Notes under the pieces: model-generated
Databases searched by the model: none
What the model was told of the DNA's origin: nothing
What the model saw: only the letters and a program-made list of their open reading frames with translations
Translations under genes and position numbers: made by a program
Shown: piece by piece, positions 41,895 to 50,943 of the stretch
Layout: every line of letters begins with the position of its first letter
Numbering within the stretch: position 1 is the stretch's first letter
Assembly: GCA_003050565.1 (NCBI GenBank)
Contig: PEBW01000002.1
Span: 285,604-349,603 of the forward strand
Length of the DNA: 64,000 nt
Source of the DNA: Brockia lithotrophica
GTDB lineage: Bacteria > Bacillota > Bacilli > Thermicanales > DSM-22653
Direction: 5' to 3'

Positions 41895-42563
41895 ATGGGG
41901 CTCATCGGAGAAAAGGACAAACAGACGATTCGCGGATGGTTCTCCCAGATCACGGAAGACGTGTACATCAAATTCTTCTGGAGCAACCTGGAAAACAAGG
42001 ACTTCGGAGAAGCGACCAAGCAGATCCTCGAAGAACTCTCCGAGCTCACGGATAAGCTCCACGTGTCCTTCTACAACGCGGCGGACGACGAAGCGCAGGA
42101 GGAAATCCGGCGCTACAACGTGGAGAAGTTTCCGGCGATCGTCTTCGTGCGGGAAGACGGAACGGATACCGGTGTCCGCTTCTACGGGATTCCCTCGGGG
42201 TACGAGTTTACCACGCTCATCGAAGACATCATCGACCTCGGCACGGGCAAGAACATGCTGCAGCCGTCTACGCTTAAGGCGCTCGAGGCCGTCGACAAGC
42301 CCGTGCACATCCAGGTGTTCGTCACCCCCACCTGCCCCTACTGCCCGCGGGCGGTGCGGATCGCGCACGCGATGGCCATGGCCAACCCGCACATCCGCGC
42401 CGACATGGTGGAAGCGACGGAGTTTCCCGACCTCGCCGACCGCTACGGCGTGTACGGCGTACCCAAAACCGTGATCAACGACGTCGAGGAACAGGAGGGC
42501 GCCGTACCCGAAAACATCATCGCGCAAAAGATCCTTTCGGCGATCCAAGCGGTCGAACTGTAA
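41895..42563 (+). CDS. two-domain protein disulfide oxidoreductase (glutaredoxin-like PDO)
   Basis: The 222-residue protein has two thioredoxin-fold units. The C-terminal unit holds the redox site TPTCPYCPRAV (CPYC at about 147-150) and the cis-proline GVPKTV. The N-terminal unit lacks a CxxC (its equivalent region reads FFWSNLENKDF) but keeps a cis-proline (EKFPAIVFV). Such proteins are typical of thermophiles, where they help form intracellular disulfides or act with thioredoxin reductase. The ATG at 41895 is 7 bases after AGGTGAT; an ATG three codons earlier is the alternative. Confidence 0.9.
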   Translation: MGLIGEKDKQTIRGWFSQITEDVYIKFFWSNLENKDFGEATKQILEELSELTDKLHVSFYNAADDEAQEEIRRYNVEKFPAIVFVREDGTDTGVRFYGIPSGYEFTTLIEDIIDLGTGKNMLQPSTLKALEAVDKPVHIQVFVTPTCPYCPRAVRIAHAMAMANPHIRADMVEATEFPDLADRYGVYGVPKTVINDVEEQEGAVPENIIAQKILSAIQAVEL

Positions 42564-42658
42564 GAGGACTTCAGCCGGCCGTCCGCAAGGTTCGGATGCG
42601 GCCCGATCGTCGGTTGCCGAAGGTACGAACCGCCCAAAGGCTCCAACCAAAGGCTCCA

Positions 42659-42692
42659 AGCTCCCGGAGTCCCGCGGGGGCTTTTCTTTTTT
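42659..42692 (+). terminator. intrinsic terminator after the PDO gene
   Basis: AGCTCCCG (42659-42666) pairs with CGGGGGCT (42675-42682), one G-U pair, followed by TTTTCTTTTTT. It lies directly before the convergent yqgQ stop at 42700. Confidence 0.8.
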
Positions 42693-42699
42693 CGGGGGA

Positions 42700-42945
42700 C
42701 TACTCCCCTTCCGCCGGCGATTCCGAGACATCGGAGGTATGGGCGAGTTCCCGAAGCTCGCGGGAGAGGATGCGCTTGGCCTTCAGGTACTCTTCGCGCA
42801 GGATAAGGCCGCTCTCGAAGAGTTCGTCCAGCTCCTCCTCCATCCACTCGAGTTCCCACTGGCGCTTTCCGAGGTAGATCCGGGCGCCGAAGCGCGCCAA
42901 AAGCTCCCGAACGTAGAAGATCGAATCCGAAGTCCCTGCGTCCAT
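42700..42945 (-). CDS. yqgQ: YqgQ family protein (DUF910)
   Basis: The 81-residue protein follows the YqgQ pattern: YVRELLARFGARIYLGKRQW, then LEWMEEELDELFESGLI and a helical REEYLKAKRILSRELREL. YqgQ is a small helical protein that may bind single-stranded nucleic acid; its role is unknown. The ATG at 42945 has only a weak purine stretch upstream. An acidic tail of 12 residues follows the fold. It is convergent with the PDO gene and divergent from the methyltransferase. Confidence 0.8.
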   Translation of the reverse strand: MDAGTSDSIFYVRELLARFGARIYLGKRQWELEWMEEELDELFESGLILREEYLKAKRILSRELRELAHTSDVSESPAEGE

Positions 42946-43158
42946 GGGAGTCGCTTGCCCCTTTCCCTTCGGTCCGCGAAAATGAAACCGTCTCCGTTCG
43001 ACTGCGGCCGCAAATTTCGCCGCGTCCCCGCGCAGAGCGCCATTCCCGCCCCGTCGGGCGTGTGGGTAGGCCCCGCCCGTCCGGCAACCCGCGGTCGTCG
43101 ATTCCACGGTACCGCGAGCCCCCCCACGCGAGCAAGAGGCAAAGAAAGGCCGTGAGGA

Positions 43159-44700
43159 ATGAAGCCGATGGCGGAAGAGCGCCCGACAACCGATTTCACC
43201 GCACTCCTCCCCGACGCCTTTGTCCGCAGGATGCGCGCCCTCCTCGGGCCGGAGGCCGAAGAGCTCTTTCGCGCTCTTCACCGCTGGCCCGCGCGGGGAA
43301 TCCGCTTCAACACGCTCAAAGTCCCCCGCGGAGAAATCGGGCACCGCGCGCAACGCCTCCCTTTCGGGCTCACGCCCGTTCCTTGGTGCCCGGAAGGTTT
43401 CGTCGTCCCCCCGGGGGTGCGCCCGGGTCTGCATCCGTACCACGCCCTCGGGGTCTACTACATCCAGGATCCCTCCGCGATGCTCCCCGTCGTCCTCCTC
43501 GACCCCCGGCCCGGAGAACGCGTGCTCGACCTCGCCGCGGCTCCTGGGGGAAAGTCTACGCACATCGCCGCCCGACTCGAACGGCAGGGCCTCCTCGTGG
43601 CAAACGACGCGAAGCGGGAGCGCGCCCACGTCCTCGTCCAAAACCTCACGCTCTTCGGCGCTCCGAACGTCCTCGTCACCGTGGAGCAACCCCGGCGGCT
43701 CGCCCGGCGGTGGCCGGAGCGGTTCGACGCCGTGCTCGTCGACGCTCCCTGCTCGGGGGAGGGCCTCTTCCGGCGCGAGCCAGAGGCGCGGGCGTACTGG
43801 AGCGAAGGGAGGATCCTCCGCGAGCAAAAACTCCAGCTCGAACTCCTCGAAGCCGCGGCCCGCCTCGTGCGCCCCGGAGGGCGTATCGTGTACAGCACGT
43901 GCACCTTCGCCCCCGAAGAAGACGAGGAAGTCGTCGCCCGCTTCCTCGAGGCGCATCCGGAATTTGCGCTCGCACCGCCGTCCTTCGCCGAACGCGAACG
44001 GCTGGGGCTACGGGGAAGCGAGGCGTTCCCGCCACTGTCCCCGGAGGACGCGGTGCGCCTCTGGCCGCACCGCGTGGAGGGAGACGGGCACTTTGTCGCA
44101 CGCTTCACGAAGCTCGGGAAGGAGGGCTTCGCCGGAGAAGACGGGTGGGCGGGGAGAACGCCTACTTTCCGCAAGACCGCGGACGCAAAAGGAGACCTGC
44201 GCGCCCGGCGCAGGGCCGCCGAACTCTTTCAGAACTTTCTCGCCGAAGTGGGCGCCGACGCATGGGAGACCTTGCGGACCGCTCCTTCGGAACGACTCTA
44301 CCTGCGGGGGGAGGAGATGTTCCTCCTCCCCGACCTCTGGAGCGACGCGGAAACCTTTTTGCGCGACGTGGCGGGGATGCGCGTGCTCCTCCCCGGACTC
44401 TTCCTCGGGCGGGTGCGGAGAGACCGCTTCCTCCCCGAGCACGCCCTCGCCGCGGCACTCCCGCAAAACCTCCTCGGGCGCGTGCGCGCCATTCGCGTAG
44501 ACGAAGGGAAACTCGTACGCTACTTCCGCGGGGAGGAAATCGCGCTCGAAGGGGAAAAAGACGGATACGCCCTCCTCTCGTACGAGGACTTCCCCGCAGG
44601 TTGGGTGCGCCTTCGAAGCGGTACGGGCAAAAACCTCTTCCCCAAGTCCCTCCGCCGCGATCTCTCGGCCGCGCACGACGCGTTTCCGCCGGAAGGGTGA
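43159..44700 (+). CDS. NOL1/NOP2/Sun-type RNA (cytosine-5) methyltransferase, RsmF-like
   Basis: The 513-residue enzyme has the S-adenosylmethionine fold: VLDLAAAPGGKSTHIAARL, VANDAKRERAHVLVQNL, and the two catalytic cysteine motifs VDAPCSGEGLFRR and YSTCTFAPEEDEEVV. The IRFNTLKV N-terminal domain precedes it and a C-terminal extension of about 200 residues includes a PUA-like end (LSYEDFPAGWVRL). It matches RsmF/YebU-type enzymes that modify 16S rRNA. AGAAAGG lies 9 bases before the ATG at 43159; an ATG at 43168 is also possible. A strong terminator follows. Confidence 0.93.
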   Translation: MKPMAEERPTTDFTALLPDAFVRRMRALLGPEAEELFRALHRWPARGIRFNTLKVPRGEIGHRAQRLPFGLTPVPWCPEGFVVPPGVRPGLHPYHALGVYYIQDPSAMLPVVLLDPRPGERVLDLAAAPGGKSTHIAARLERQGLLVANDAKRERAHVLVQNLTLFGAPNVLVTVEQPRRLARRWPERFDAVLVDAPCSGEGLFRREPEARAYWSEGRILREQKLQLELLEAAARLVRPGGRIVYSTCTFAPEEDEEVVARFLEAHPEFALAPPSFAERERLGLRGSEAFPPLSPEDAVRLWPHRVEGDGHFVARFTKLGKEGFAGEDGWAGRTPTFRKTADAKGDLRARRRAAELFQNFLAEVGADAWETLRTAPSERLYLRGEEMFLLPDLWSDAETFLRDVAGMRVLLPGLFLGRVRRDRFLPEHALAAALPQNLLGRVRAIRVDEGKLVRYFRGEEIALEGEKDGYALLSYEDFPAGWVRLRSGTGKNLFPKSLRRDLSAAHDAFPPEG

Positions 44701-44760
44701 GGTCGTACGTACCGTCCCGGGATCTGCCGCGAAGAAATCTTCCGCGCCCCCTCGAGTCCA

Positions 44761-44792
44761 CCGCGGGGCGAAGCAACCCGCGGATTTTTTTT
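44761..44792 (+). terminator. intrinsic terminator after the rRNA methyltransferase
   Basis: CCGCGGG (44761-44767) pairs with CCCGCGG (44777-44783), followed by a run of eight T (44785-44792). Confidence 0.88.
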
Positions 44793-44814
44793 GTCCCGTT
44801 TTTGGCGTTTGCTC

Positions 44815-44843
44815 TTTACAACTGAGTATTAATTTGGTATAGT
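44815..44843 (+). promoter_or_regulatory. promoter of the P1B-4 ATPase gene
   Basis: TTTACA, a 17-base AT-rich spacer and TATAGT are strong promoter elements in an otherwise GC-rich context. An imperfect dyad (ATTTGG...CTAAAT, about 44832-44850) overlaps the -10 and could be a metal-regulator site. The remaining 200 bases to the start codon show no other feature. Confidence 0.75.
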
Positions 44844-45044
44844 TCTAAATGACTTCCCCGAAACCAAAACTCGTCCCCGGAGATTCCGACGGCCGTACGT
44901 CTCTCTCCTCCGCAAAGGCGGTCTTCGCGTTTCTCGCCTCCGGAAAAGGCGGCCTCGGGCCGACACCCGGACCGAGAGAAAAAACTGTCCTCGGGAGAAC
45001 TTCGAAGGTGTTTGCGAGCTCGTCCTCGAAGGAGGTAAGGCAGG

Positions 45045-47117
45045 ATGACGGTCACGAAAGAACGCCCCGAGGTTCGCAGAACTTCCTCCCCGTTCGGGGA
45101 ACCCGTCTCCCGCGGTGAGGAAGAAAACCGTGGTGAGGTGCGCCACACCCCAACGCGGGAAATGCCCCCCCGCGGCTTCGCCTTCGTGCGCCTCGTGCGC
45201 ACGCTGCGCGAGAACTGGGCGGCGTACGGCGAGCTCGTGCTCGCGCTCGCGGCTGGCGTCCTCATGTTCCTCTCCCTCGCTCTCTCCACCGTATCGCGAC
45301 CGCTGGCGATGGGCGCCTACATCCTCACTTACGCGGTAGGAGGGTACTACAAGGCCAGAGAAGCCTGGACGATTCTCCGAGAGGAACGCAAGCTCACCGT
45401 CGACGCCCTCATGTTTGGTGCGGCGATCGCCGCGATGGCGATCGGGTATCCGTTCGAAGGGGCGATGCTCATCTTCATCTTCGCCCTGTCGGGAGCGTTG
45501 GAGACGATCTCCATGGCCCGCAGCCGCCGCGACCTCTCTTCCCTGCTTTCCGCCGCGCCGACGGAAGCCACTCTCCTTCGAGAGGGTCGGGAAGAACGAA
45601 TTCCCGTCGAAGAGATCCGGCCGGGTATGCGCCTCCTCGTGCGTCCGGGGGAAGTCGTTCCCGTGGACGGCGTGATCGTGGAAGGAGAGACGACGATCAA
45701 CGAGGCGACGATCACGGGGGAGTCCGTGCCGGCGGATAAGGAGACCGGCGCGGAGGTCTACGCCGGTACCCTCAACATCGGCGGCGCCGTCGTCCTAGAG
45801 GCCACGCGACGCCCGGAGGAGACGGTCTTTGCCAAAATCGTGCGCCTCGTCGAGTCCGCACAGGCGGAAATGCCGCCGGCTCAGCGCCTCATCGAACGCG
45901 TCGAGGGCTACTACGTGTACGCCGTCTTCGGCCTGACCCTTCTCCTCATCGCGCTCCTGCCCACGGTGTTCCACGTGCCGTTTTCCGAGGCGGTGTACAA
46001 GGCGATCGTGTTCATGGTCGTCGCCTCTCCCTGCGCCGTCGTGGCGTCCATCAGTCCCGCGGTCTTTTCCGCCCTCTCCAACGCATCCCGCCACGGCGTC
46101 CTCGTGAAAGGCGGCGGCTACCTCGAGACCTTGAGCAAGGTGCGCGTCGTCGCCTTCGACAAGACGGGGACGCTCACCTTCGGTCGACCACGGGTGACCG
46201 ACGTCCTGCCGGCGCCGGAAATCTCCGAAGAGAGCCTCCTCGAGATCCTCGCCACGGCCGAAAGCCGCTCGGAACACCCCATCGCCCGCGCGATCCTCGC
46301 CTACGCCGACACGAAGGGCGTTGCCTACGGCGCGCCGGAAAAGCTCACGGCGGTCGCAGGGCAGGGAATCCTCGCGGAAATCGCGGGGCAGAAGTACCGA
46401 ATCGGCAACGCCCGCCACGTGAGCTTCCACGAGCTTCCTGCGGAGGAACGCTCCCTGTGGGAGGCGCGCGTGGAGGCCCTTGCGGAAGAGGGGAAGAGCG
46501 TGGTATACATCGCACGGGACGGAAAGATCCTGGGCATCGTGGGGCTTCAGGACGTCCTACGCCCCGAAGCGCGCCGGACCGTGCAAGCCTTGAAGCGCAT
46601 GGGAATTCGCGTGGCGATGCTCACGGGAGACCGGGAGGCGGTCGCCCGGCGCATTGCCGAGGAGCTCGGGATCGACGAAGTCCGGGCGGAGCTCCTCCCG
46701 CAGGATAAGCTCGACCACGTGCGCGCCCTGCGGGAAGCCTACGGCCCAATTACCATGGTCGGCGACGGGATCAACGACGCCCCGGCGCTCGCCTACGCGG
46801 ACATCGGGATTGCCATGGGCGATGCGGGGACGGACGTGGCGTTGGAGACGTCGGACGTCGTCCTCATGAACGACGAACTCGAGCGCATCCCCTACGCGAT
46901 CGCCCTCGGTCGCTCCACGATGCGCATCGTGAAACAAAACCTCCTCTTTGCCGTCTCCGTGATCGCGCTCCTCATCGGCGTGAACTTTGGATTCTCCCTC
47001 CCCCTTCCCCTGGGTGTCGTCGGGCACGAGGGCTCTACGATCCTCGTGATCCTGAACAGCCTGCGCCTTTTGGGCATTCGCCCCGCCACCCGTGCATCGA
47101 ACGCCGAACCGGTCTGA
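45045..47117 (+). CDS. P1B-4-type heavy-metal-exporting ATPase (PfeT/CoaT-like)
   Basis: The 690-residue pump has TGES actuator motif TITGESVPADKE, phosphorylation site AFDKTGTLTFGRP, nucleotide-domain SEHPIARAI and hinge MVGDGINDAPAL. The sixth membrane helix carries VVASPCAVVASISPA and the last carries HEGSTILVILNSLRLLG; the SPC plus HEG-S-T pair is typical of P1B-4 pumps for Fe2+, Co2+ or Zn2+, not of copper pumps with CPC. No N-terminal CxxC metal-binding domain is present. It probably exports excess ferrous iron or cobalt. The ATG is 8 bases after GGAGG. Confidence 0.93.
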   Translation: MTVTKERPEVRRTSSPFGEPVSRGEEENRGEVRHTPTREMPPRGFAFVRLVRTLRENWAAYGELVLALAAGVLMFLSLALSTVSRPLAMGAYILTYAVGGYYKAREAWTILREERKLTVDALMFGAAIAAMAIGYPFEGAMLIFIFALSGALETISMARSRRDLSSLLSAAPTEATLLREGREERIPVEEIRPGMRLLVRPGEVVPVDGVIVEGETTINEATITGESVPADKETGAEVYAGTLNIGGAVVLEATRRPEETVFAKIVRLVESAQAEMPPAQRLIERVEGYYVYAVFGLTLLLIALLPTVFHVPFSEAVYKAIVFMVVASPCAVVASISPAVFSALSNASRHGVLVKGGGYLETLSKVRVVAFDKTGTLTFGRPRVTDVLPAPEISEESLLEILATAESRSEHPIARAILAYADTKGVAYGAPEKLTAVAGQGILAEIAGQKYRIGNARHVSFHELPAEERSLWEARVEALAEEGKSVVYIARDGKILGIVGLQDVLRPEARRTVQALKRMGIRVAMLTGDREAVARRIAEELGIDEVRAELLPQDKLDHVRALREAYGPITMVGDGINDAPALAYADIGIAMGDAGTDVALETSDVVLMNDELERIPYAIALGRSTMRIVKQNLLFAVSVIALLIGVNFGFSLPLPLGVVGHEGSTILVILNSLRLLGIRPATRASNAEPV

Positions 47118-47258
47118 CGCGTCCCCACCCTCCCGCTCGCCTCCCGGGCCCGAAGAGGGTCTCCCGGCAAACGACAGGCCTCCGGCGCGCGGCCCCTACC
47201 CGGCTACAGGCCCCCTTTCTCGAACAAACTCGTCACTTCGGCGGAGGAGGAATTTGCG

Positions 47259-47969
47259 GTGCGCTTCCGGCGCCCGTCATACGTGGGCCTCGACCCGTAC
47301 CCCCTCGACCCGCCGGGACGGCGTCTCCTCGTCCTGGTGGGTTTTTTCGTCACCTTTTCCCTCGTGAGCAACGTCACGGCCTCCAAGATCGTCGACTTCC
47401 ACATCACGTACGCGTCTGCCGCCGTCGTCTTTTATCCGCCGACGTTTTTCCTTGCGGATACGATTGCGGAAGTCTGGGGAAAGCCCGTGGCCCGGCGGAT
47501 CATCTGGTTGGGGCTCGCCGCAAACTTCACGGCCTCCCTCATGTACCTCCTCGCCGTCGCCTTTCCCCCCGCTCCGTTTTACGCGGACCAGGAGGCCTAC
47601 GCCGCCGTCCTGGGGAGTGCACCGCGGATCGCCGTCGCCTCGATGACCGCCTACACCGTGTCTCAGCTCCTCGACGTGAACCTCTTCTTGTACATCCGCA
47701 GCCTCACCCGCGGCCGCCACCTCTGGCTACGCAACAACGTCGCCGTGCTCGTAAGTCAGCTCGTGGACACGACGCTCTTCAGCTTCGTCGCCTTTCTCGG
47801 CCGGGCGCCCGTTTCGGCGATCTGGGAGATCATCGCCACGGAGTACACGATCAAAGTCCTCCTCACGCTTTTGGGTACGCCCATCACCTACCTCCTCGTC
47901 GGCTGGGCCCGCGGCGTCCTCCTCAACTTTTCCCGGAAACTTCCGAAACAGGAAAACGGAAACACGTAG
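47259..47969 (+). CDS. VUT/YhhQ family queuosine-precursor transporter
   Basis: The 236-residue membrane protein has about six helices and the VUT family pattern: LVSNVTASKIVDF, YPPTFFLADTIAEVWGKPVARRIIW, AYTVSQLLDVNLFLYI, RNNVAVLVSQLVDTTLFSFVAF and a C-terminal KVLLTLLGTPITYLL. YhhQ-type proteins import queuine precursors (preQ0/preQ1) for tRNA modification. The GTG at 47259 is 8 bases after GGAGGAGG. No queuosine biosynthesis gene is in view, which fits salvage. It is followed 15 bases later by the HemAT gene. Confidence 0.9.
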   Translation: MRFRRPSYVGLDPYPLDPPGRRLLVLVGFFVTFSLVSNVTASKIVDFHITYASAAVVFYPPTFFLADTIAEVWGKPVARRIIWLGLAANFTASLMYLLAVAFPPAPFYADQEAYAAVLGSAPRIAVASMTAYTVSQLLDVNLFLYIRSLTRGRHLWLRNNVAVLVSQLVDTTLFSFVAFLGRAPVSAIWEIIATEYTIKVLLTLLGTPITYLLVGWARGVLLNFSRKLPKQENGNT

Positions 47970-47984
47970 AGGGGGGCGGCCGAA

Positions 47985-49301
47985 GTGCTGATTCGTTTCC
48001 GGAAGGGCGCACAACGGGAGGAGGAAGGCGAAAAAGTCGTACCCCCGGGCGTACTCGACGTGCGCGCGGGGTTCCCGGGCATCGAAGGCGTCGTCGAGCT
48101 CCTGGGGCTCACCGAGCACGACGTGGGGATCCTGCGCGCCGCAGGACCTTTCTTTCGTCCCCGCCTGCGCGAGGTTGTGGACGTCTTTTACGACGCGCAC
48201 GTCTACCGCGTCCCCGAACTCAAGGCCCTCATCGACCGCCACACGACGCTCGATCGCCTAAAGGCGACCTTGCACGACCACCTCGCAGACCTCTTCGCCG
48301 GGCGCGTAGACCAGGCGTTTTTCGCGCGGAGGCGGGCGGTTACCGCCGCACACCAGCGGATCGACCTCCCCCTCGACATCTACCTCGCCTCGTTTTCCAT
48401 CCTCTACGCAACCTTCCTCCGGATCTTGGAAACGATCCCCGCCCACGAACTTCCCGCACCGCCGGACGCGGTCCGCCTCGCCCTGTACAGGATCCTCCTC
48501 CTGGAGATGATCCTCGTCCGCCACGGTTACCAGGAACTCAACGATGCGAAGATCCGCACGGCGGAAAGGGCTAAGGAAGCCGCGCGAGAAGAGCTTCTCC
48601 GCACCGCAGAACGGCTCACCGCGGTATCGGAAGAAACCGGCGCCTCGCTCGAGGAGCTCACCCGCGAAGTGGAGGTCCTGAAGGGGCTGAGCGCAAAGAG
48701 CCATTCCCTCGCCGCGAAAAGTGCCGAAAGCTCCCGATACGGCCTCACCAAGCTCCATGAGACGGAGTCCGCGGCCACGGAGCTCGAAGAGCGGATACAG
48801 GCGATCGCCCAAAAGGCGAAAGACCTCGGGGAAATTTCGCAGGACATCGGCTCGCTCTCGGGGATCATCCACGCGATCGCCGAAAACACGAACCTCCTCG
48901 CCCTCAACGCCACCATCGAGGCGGCGCGGGCCGGAGAACACGGGCGGGGGTTTGCCGTGGTCGCCCAAGAAGTTCGGCGCCTCGCCGACGACACGAAGGG
49001 CCAGCTGCGCCTCGTGGAGGAACGGGTGGCGCGGGCGCAGGCGGCCGTGCAGGGCGTCGCAAAAGCCGTGGAGGAGGCGCAGAAGGCGTTGGTAGAGTCG
49101 CGCGAACGCCTCCGGGAAATCGGGAGCTCCCTCGCCGAGATCTCCCGCCACATGGAAGAAGGGCGCTCGGCCGCGGCACACACCGAAGAGAGCATCGAAC
49201 GCTTCGCACACGCCCTGCACGACGTCTCCGCCGCCTCCGAGGAGCTCGTGAAGCTCGCCGAAGAGCTCGCCCGAAGCAAAGACCATCTCGAAAACGCCTG
49301 A
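47985..49301 (+). CDS. HemAT-like globin-coupled aerotaxis transducer
   Basis: The 438-residue soluble chemoreceptor has an N-terminal sensor globin with the proximal histidine at residue 123 ([18 protein letters not shown]) and a tyrosine near residue 69 (DVFYDAHV), matching the heme-ligand residues of B. subtilis HemAT. A helical linker leads to a methyl-accepting signalling domain with the hairpin tip [20 protein letters not shown] and [18 protein letters not shown]. There is no membrane helix. It senses oxygen and signals to CheA, so the cell is probably motile. The GTG start follows GAGGGGGG. No other chemotaxis gene is nearby. Confidence 0.94.
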   Translation: MLIRFRKGAQREEEGEKVVPPGVLDVRAGFPGIEGVVELLGLTEHDVGILRAAGPFFRPRLREVVDVFYDAHVYRVPELKALIDRHTTLDRLKATLHDHLADLFAGRVDQAFFARRRAVTAAHQRIDLPLDIYLASFSILYATFLRILETIPAHELPAPPDAVRLALYRILLLEMILVRHGYQELNDAKIRTAERAKEAAREELLRTAERLTAVSEETGASLEELTREVEVLKGLSAKSHSLAAKSAESSRYGLTKLHETESAATELEERIQAIAQKAKDLGEISQDIGSLSGIIHAIAENTNLLALNATIEAARAGEHGRGFAVVAQEVRRLADDTKGQLRLVEERVARAQAAVQGVAKAVEEAQKALVESRERLREIGSSLAEISRHMEEGRSAAAHTEESIERFAHALHDVSAASEELVKLAEELARSKDHLENA

Positions 49302-49354
49302 GCCGTCCTCCGCCCCGTCCGAAGGCCAAACCGAAACGCGCCCTGCCGTCCCCT

Positions 49355-50299
49355 TCACGCGTACGTGCGGAGGATCCTGTCCACCGCCGGACCGTACGTC
49401 TCTCCGAAGAGGACGAGGTGCACGAGGAGGTAGTACAGGCGATAGAGCGGCTCGCGTTCGACAAACCCGGGATCGGGCGGGTACGCGTCCGCATAGGCGG
49501 TAAAAAAGGACGGCGGAAAGCCGCCGAAAAGGCGGACCATGGCGAGGTCGTGTTCGCGGTCGCCGAAGAAGACGGCGGGATCGACGAGGTAGACGCGGCC
49601 GCTCGGGTCGGCCAGCCAGTTTCCCGACCAGAGGTCGCCGTGAAGGAGCGATGCCGGCGGATGGGCGGGTAGGAGTTCCGGCAGCCGCTTCAGGAGATGC
49701 TCGAGCCGGCGCCGACGGGAGGGCGGCATGACGCCACGGCGTCCGGCGGCTGCGATCAGGGGAAGAAGGCGCCGAGTGCCGTAAAATTCCGGCCAGCTTT
49801 CGCCCCACGCGTTAGGCTGCCGAAGTCCGCCGATGTACGTGTCGCGGAAAAAGCCGTAGCGCCGAGGAGAGGAACGCGCCGTCTCGCGGTGAAGCTCCCC
49901 AAGGCAACGGCCGAGCAAGGCAGCAGCCTTCTCGTCCTTGGGGCCCGCATCGATCCAGGCGAGGATGAGCACGGCGACGCCGCTTCCCCCTTGGGAACCG
50001 GAGGCGAGCACCCGGGGCACGCCGCACCGGGGAGCGCCGTGCTCTCCTTCCGGAGGGACGGCGGCTTGGAGCGCCTCACCAAGGGCACGAAGACCTTCCG
50101 CTTCCGCCGCCAGGACGTCGGCCTTCGCCGACTCCGCCCACTTCACGAAGAAGCTGCCGCGACTCCCCTCCAGGCGGAAGGCCGCGCTCGTGTCTCCCCC
50201 CGTGACGGGGTGGCGCCGAACCTCTCCTTCCGGCAGACAGATGCCCTGGCGTACGAGGAGATCCCGGGCAAAGGCTTCCGCTTGCGCCTCTCCCCCCAC
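49355..50299 (-). CDS. fructosamine/ribulosamine kinase family protein (FN3K-like)
   Basis: The 314-residue protein is a small-molecule kinase of the fructosamine-3-kinase family: GGDTSAAFRL and FFVKWAE (lysine), YGFFRDTYIGGLRQPN, SWPEFYGTRRL, the catalytic LLHGDLWSGNWL and LVDPAVFFGDREHDLAM. Bacterial members mostly phosphorylate ribulosamines or erythrulosamines on proteins, making them unstable so the sugar is lost. The GTG at 50299 follows a GGAGGGGGAG site. It lies 32 bases after an LMW phosphatase gene, the partner expected for such a repair pathway. Confidence 0.92.
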   Translation of the reverse strand: MGGEAQAEAFARDLLVRQGICLPEGEVRRHPVTGGDTSAAFRLEGSRGSFFVKWAESAKADVLAAEAEGLRALGEALQAAVPPEGEHGAPRCGVPRVLASGSQGGSGVAVLILAWIDAGPKDEKAAALLGRCLGELHRETARSSPRRYGFFRDTYIGGLRQPNAWGESWPEFYGTRRLLPLIAAAGRRGVMPPSRRRRLEHLLKRLPELLPAHPPASLLHGDLWSGNWLADPSGRVYLVDPAVFFGDREHDLAMVRLFGGFPPSFFTAYADAYPPDPGFVEREPLYRLYYLLVHLVLFGETYGPAVDRILRTYA

Positions 50300-50331
50300 G
50301 GCTCCCCCTCCCTTCGAAGCGGTGTCCAACC

Positions 50332-50901
50332 TCAAGGTCCCGTGCGCAGCGCTTCCAGGCGGTGCAGGACGTCTCGGGCTTCCTCGGGGCGAAGGCCGAG
50401 CTCGTGCGGGCGTTCCGCGAGGAGGTGGCGGAGGAACCCGCGTACCCCCTCGTCGACGTAGACGTACACCTCTTCGTGGCGTCCGTCGAAGTACGGGTCG
50501 GGAACTTCTTCCGCCCCCACGTGCGGCGCGTACGCGAGGAGGAGGTCGATCTTTCCCCGCGGGCGCACGCGGTAGGCGCGCAGGAGCCGCTCGAGGGCGA
50601 TGAGGTTTTCGCGGTCCATGGCGAGGATGTAATCGAACTCGGCAAAGTCCTGAGGACCGATCTGCCGGGCCCGCACCCCCTCCCACCGAAGGCCAAGGCG
50701 GCGGGCCGTAGCAAGCGTTCCCTCGCACGGAGGCTCTCCCACGTGCCAGTTTCCCGTTCCCGCGGAGTCGCAGCGCACGCGTCCTTCGAGGCCCAGCGCT
50801 TCCACGTAGTGGCGAAAGAGCATCTCGGCGAGGGGAGAACGGCAGATGTTTCCCATGCAGACGAAGAGAACGCGGAGTTTCGGCAAAGGCACGAAGGACA
50901 A
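50332..50901 (-). CDS. low-molecular-weight protein-tyrosine-phosphatase family protein
   Basis: The 189-residue enzyme has the CX5R loop VCMGNICRSP (Cys15 to Arg21), DSAGTGNWHVGEPP, the general-acid site VPDPYFDG and the MDRENL motif. Family members dephosphorylate phosphotyrosine or, in some cases, sugar-amine phosphates. Beside an FN3K-like gene the second role is attractive. The TTG start at 50901 is 6 bases after GGAGGG. The C-terminal 20 residues exceed the usual 155-residue core. It is downstream of ppk on the same strand. Confidence 0.94.
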   Translation of the reverse strand: MSFVPLPKLRVLFVCMGNICRSPLAEMLFRHYVEALGLEGRVRCDSAGTGNWHVGEPPCEGTLATARRLGLRWEGVRARQIGPQDFAEFDYILAMDRENLIALERLLRAYRVRPRGKIDLLLAYAPHVGAEEVPDPYFDGRHEEVYVYVDEGVRGFLRHLLAERPHELGLRPEEARDVLHRLEALRTGP

Positions 50902-50943
50902 GGTGTCCCTCCTCCCCTTCTCGGAACGACGAAACGGCCTCCG

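Noticed and set aside
47118..47258. preQ1 riboswitch before the queuosine-precursor transporter
   Set aside because: A short GGCC...GGCC stem and an A-containing tail are present, but the class I core and A-rich pseudoknot tail do not match well enough.
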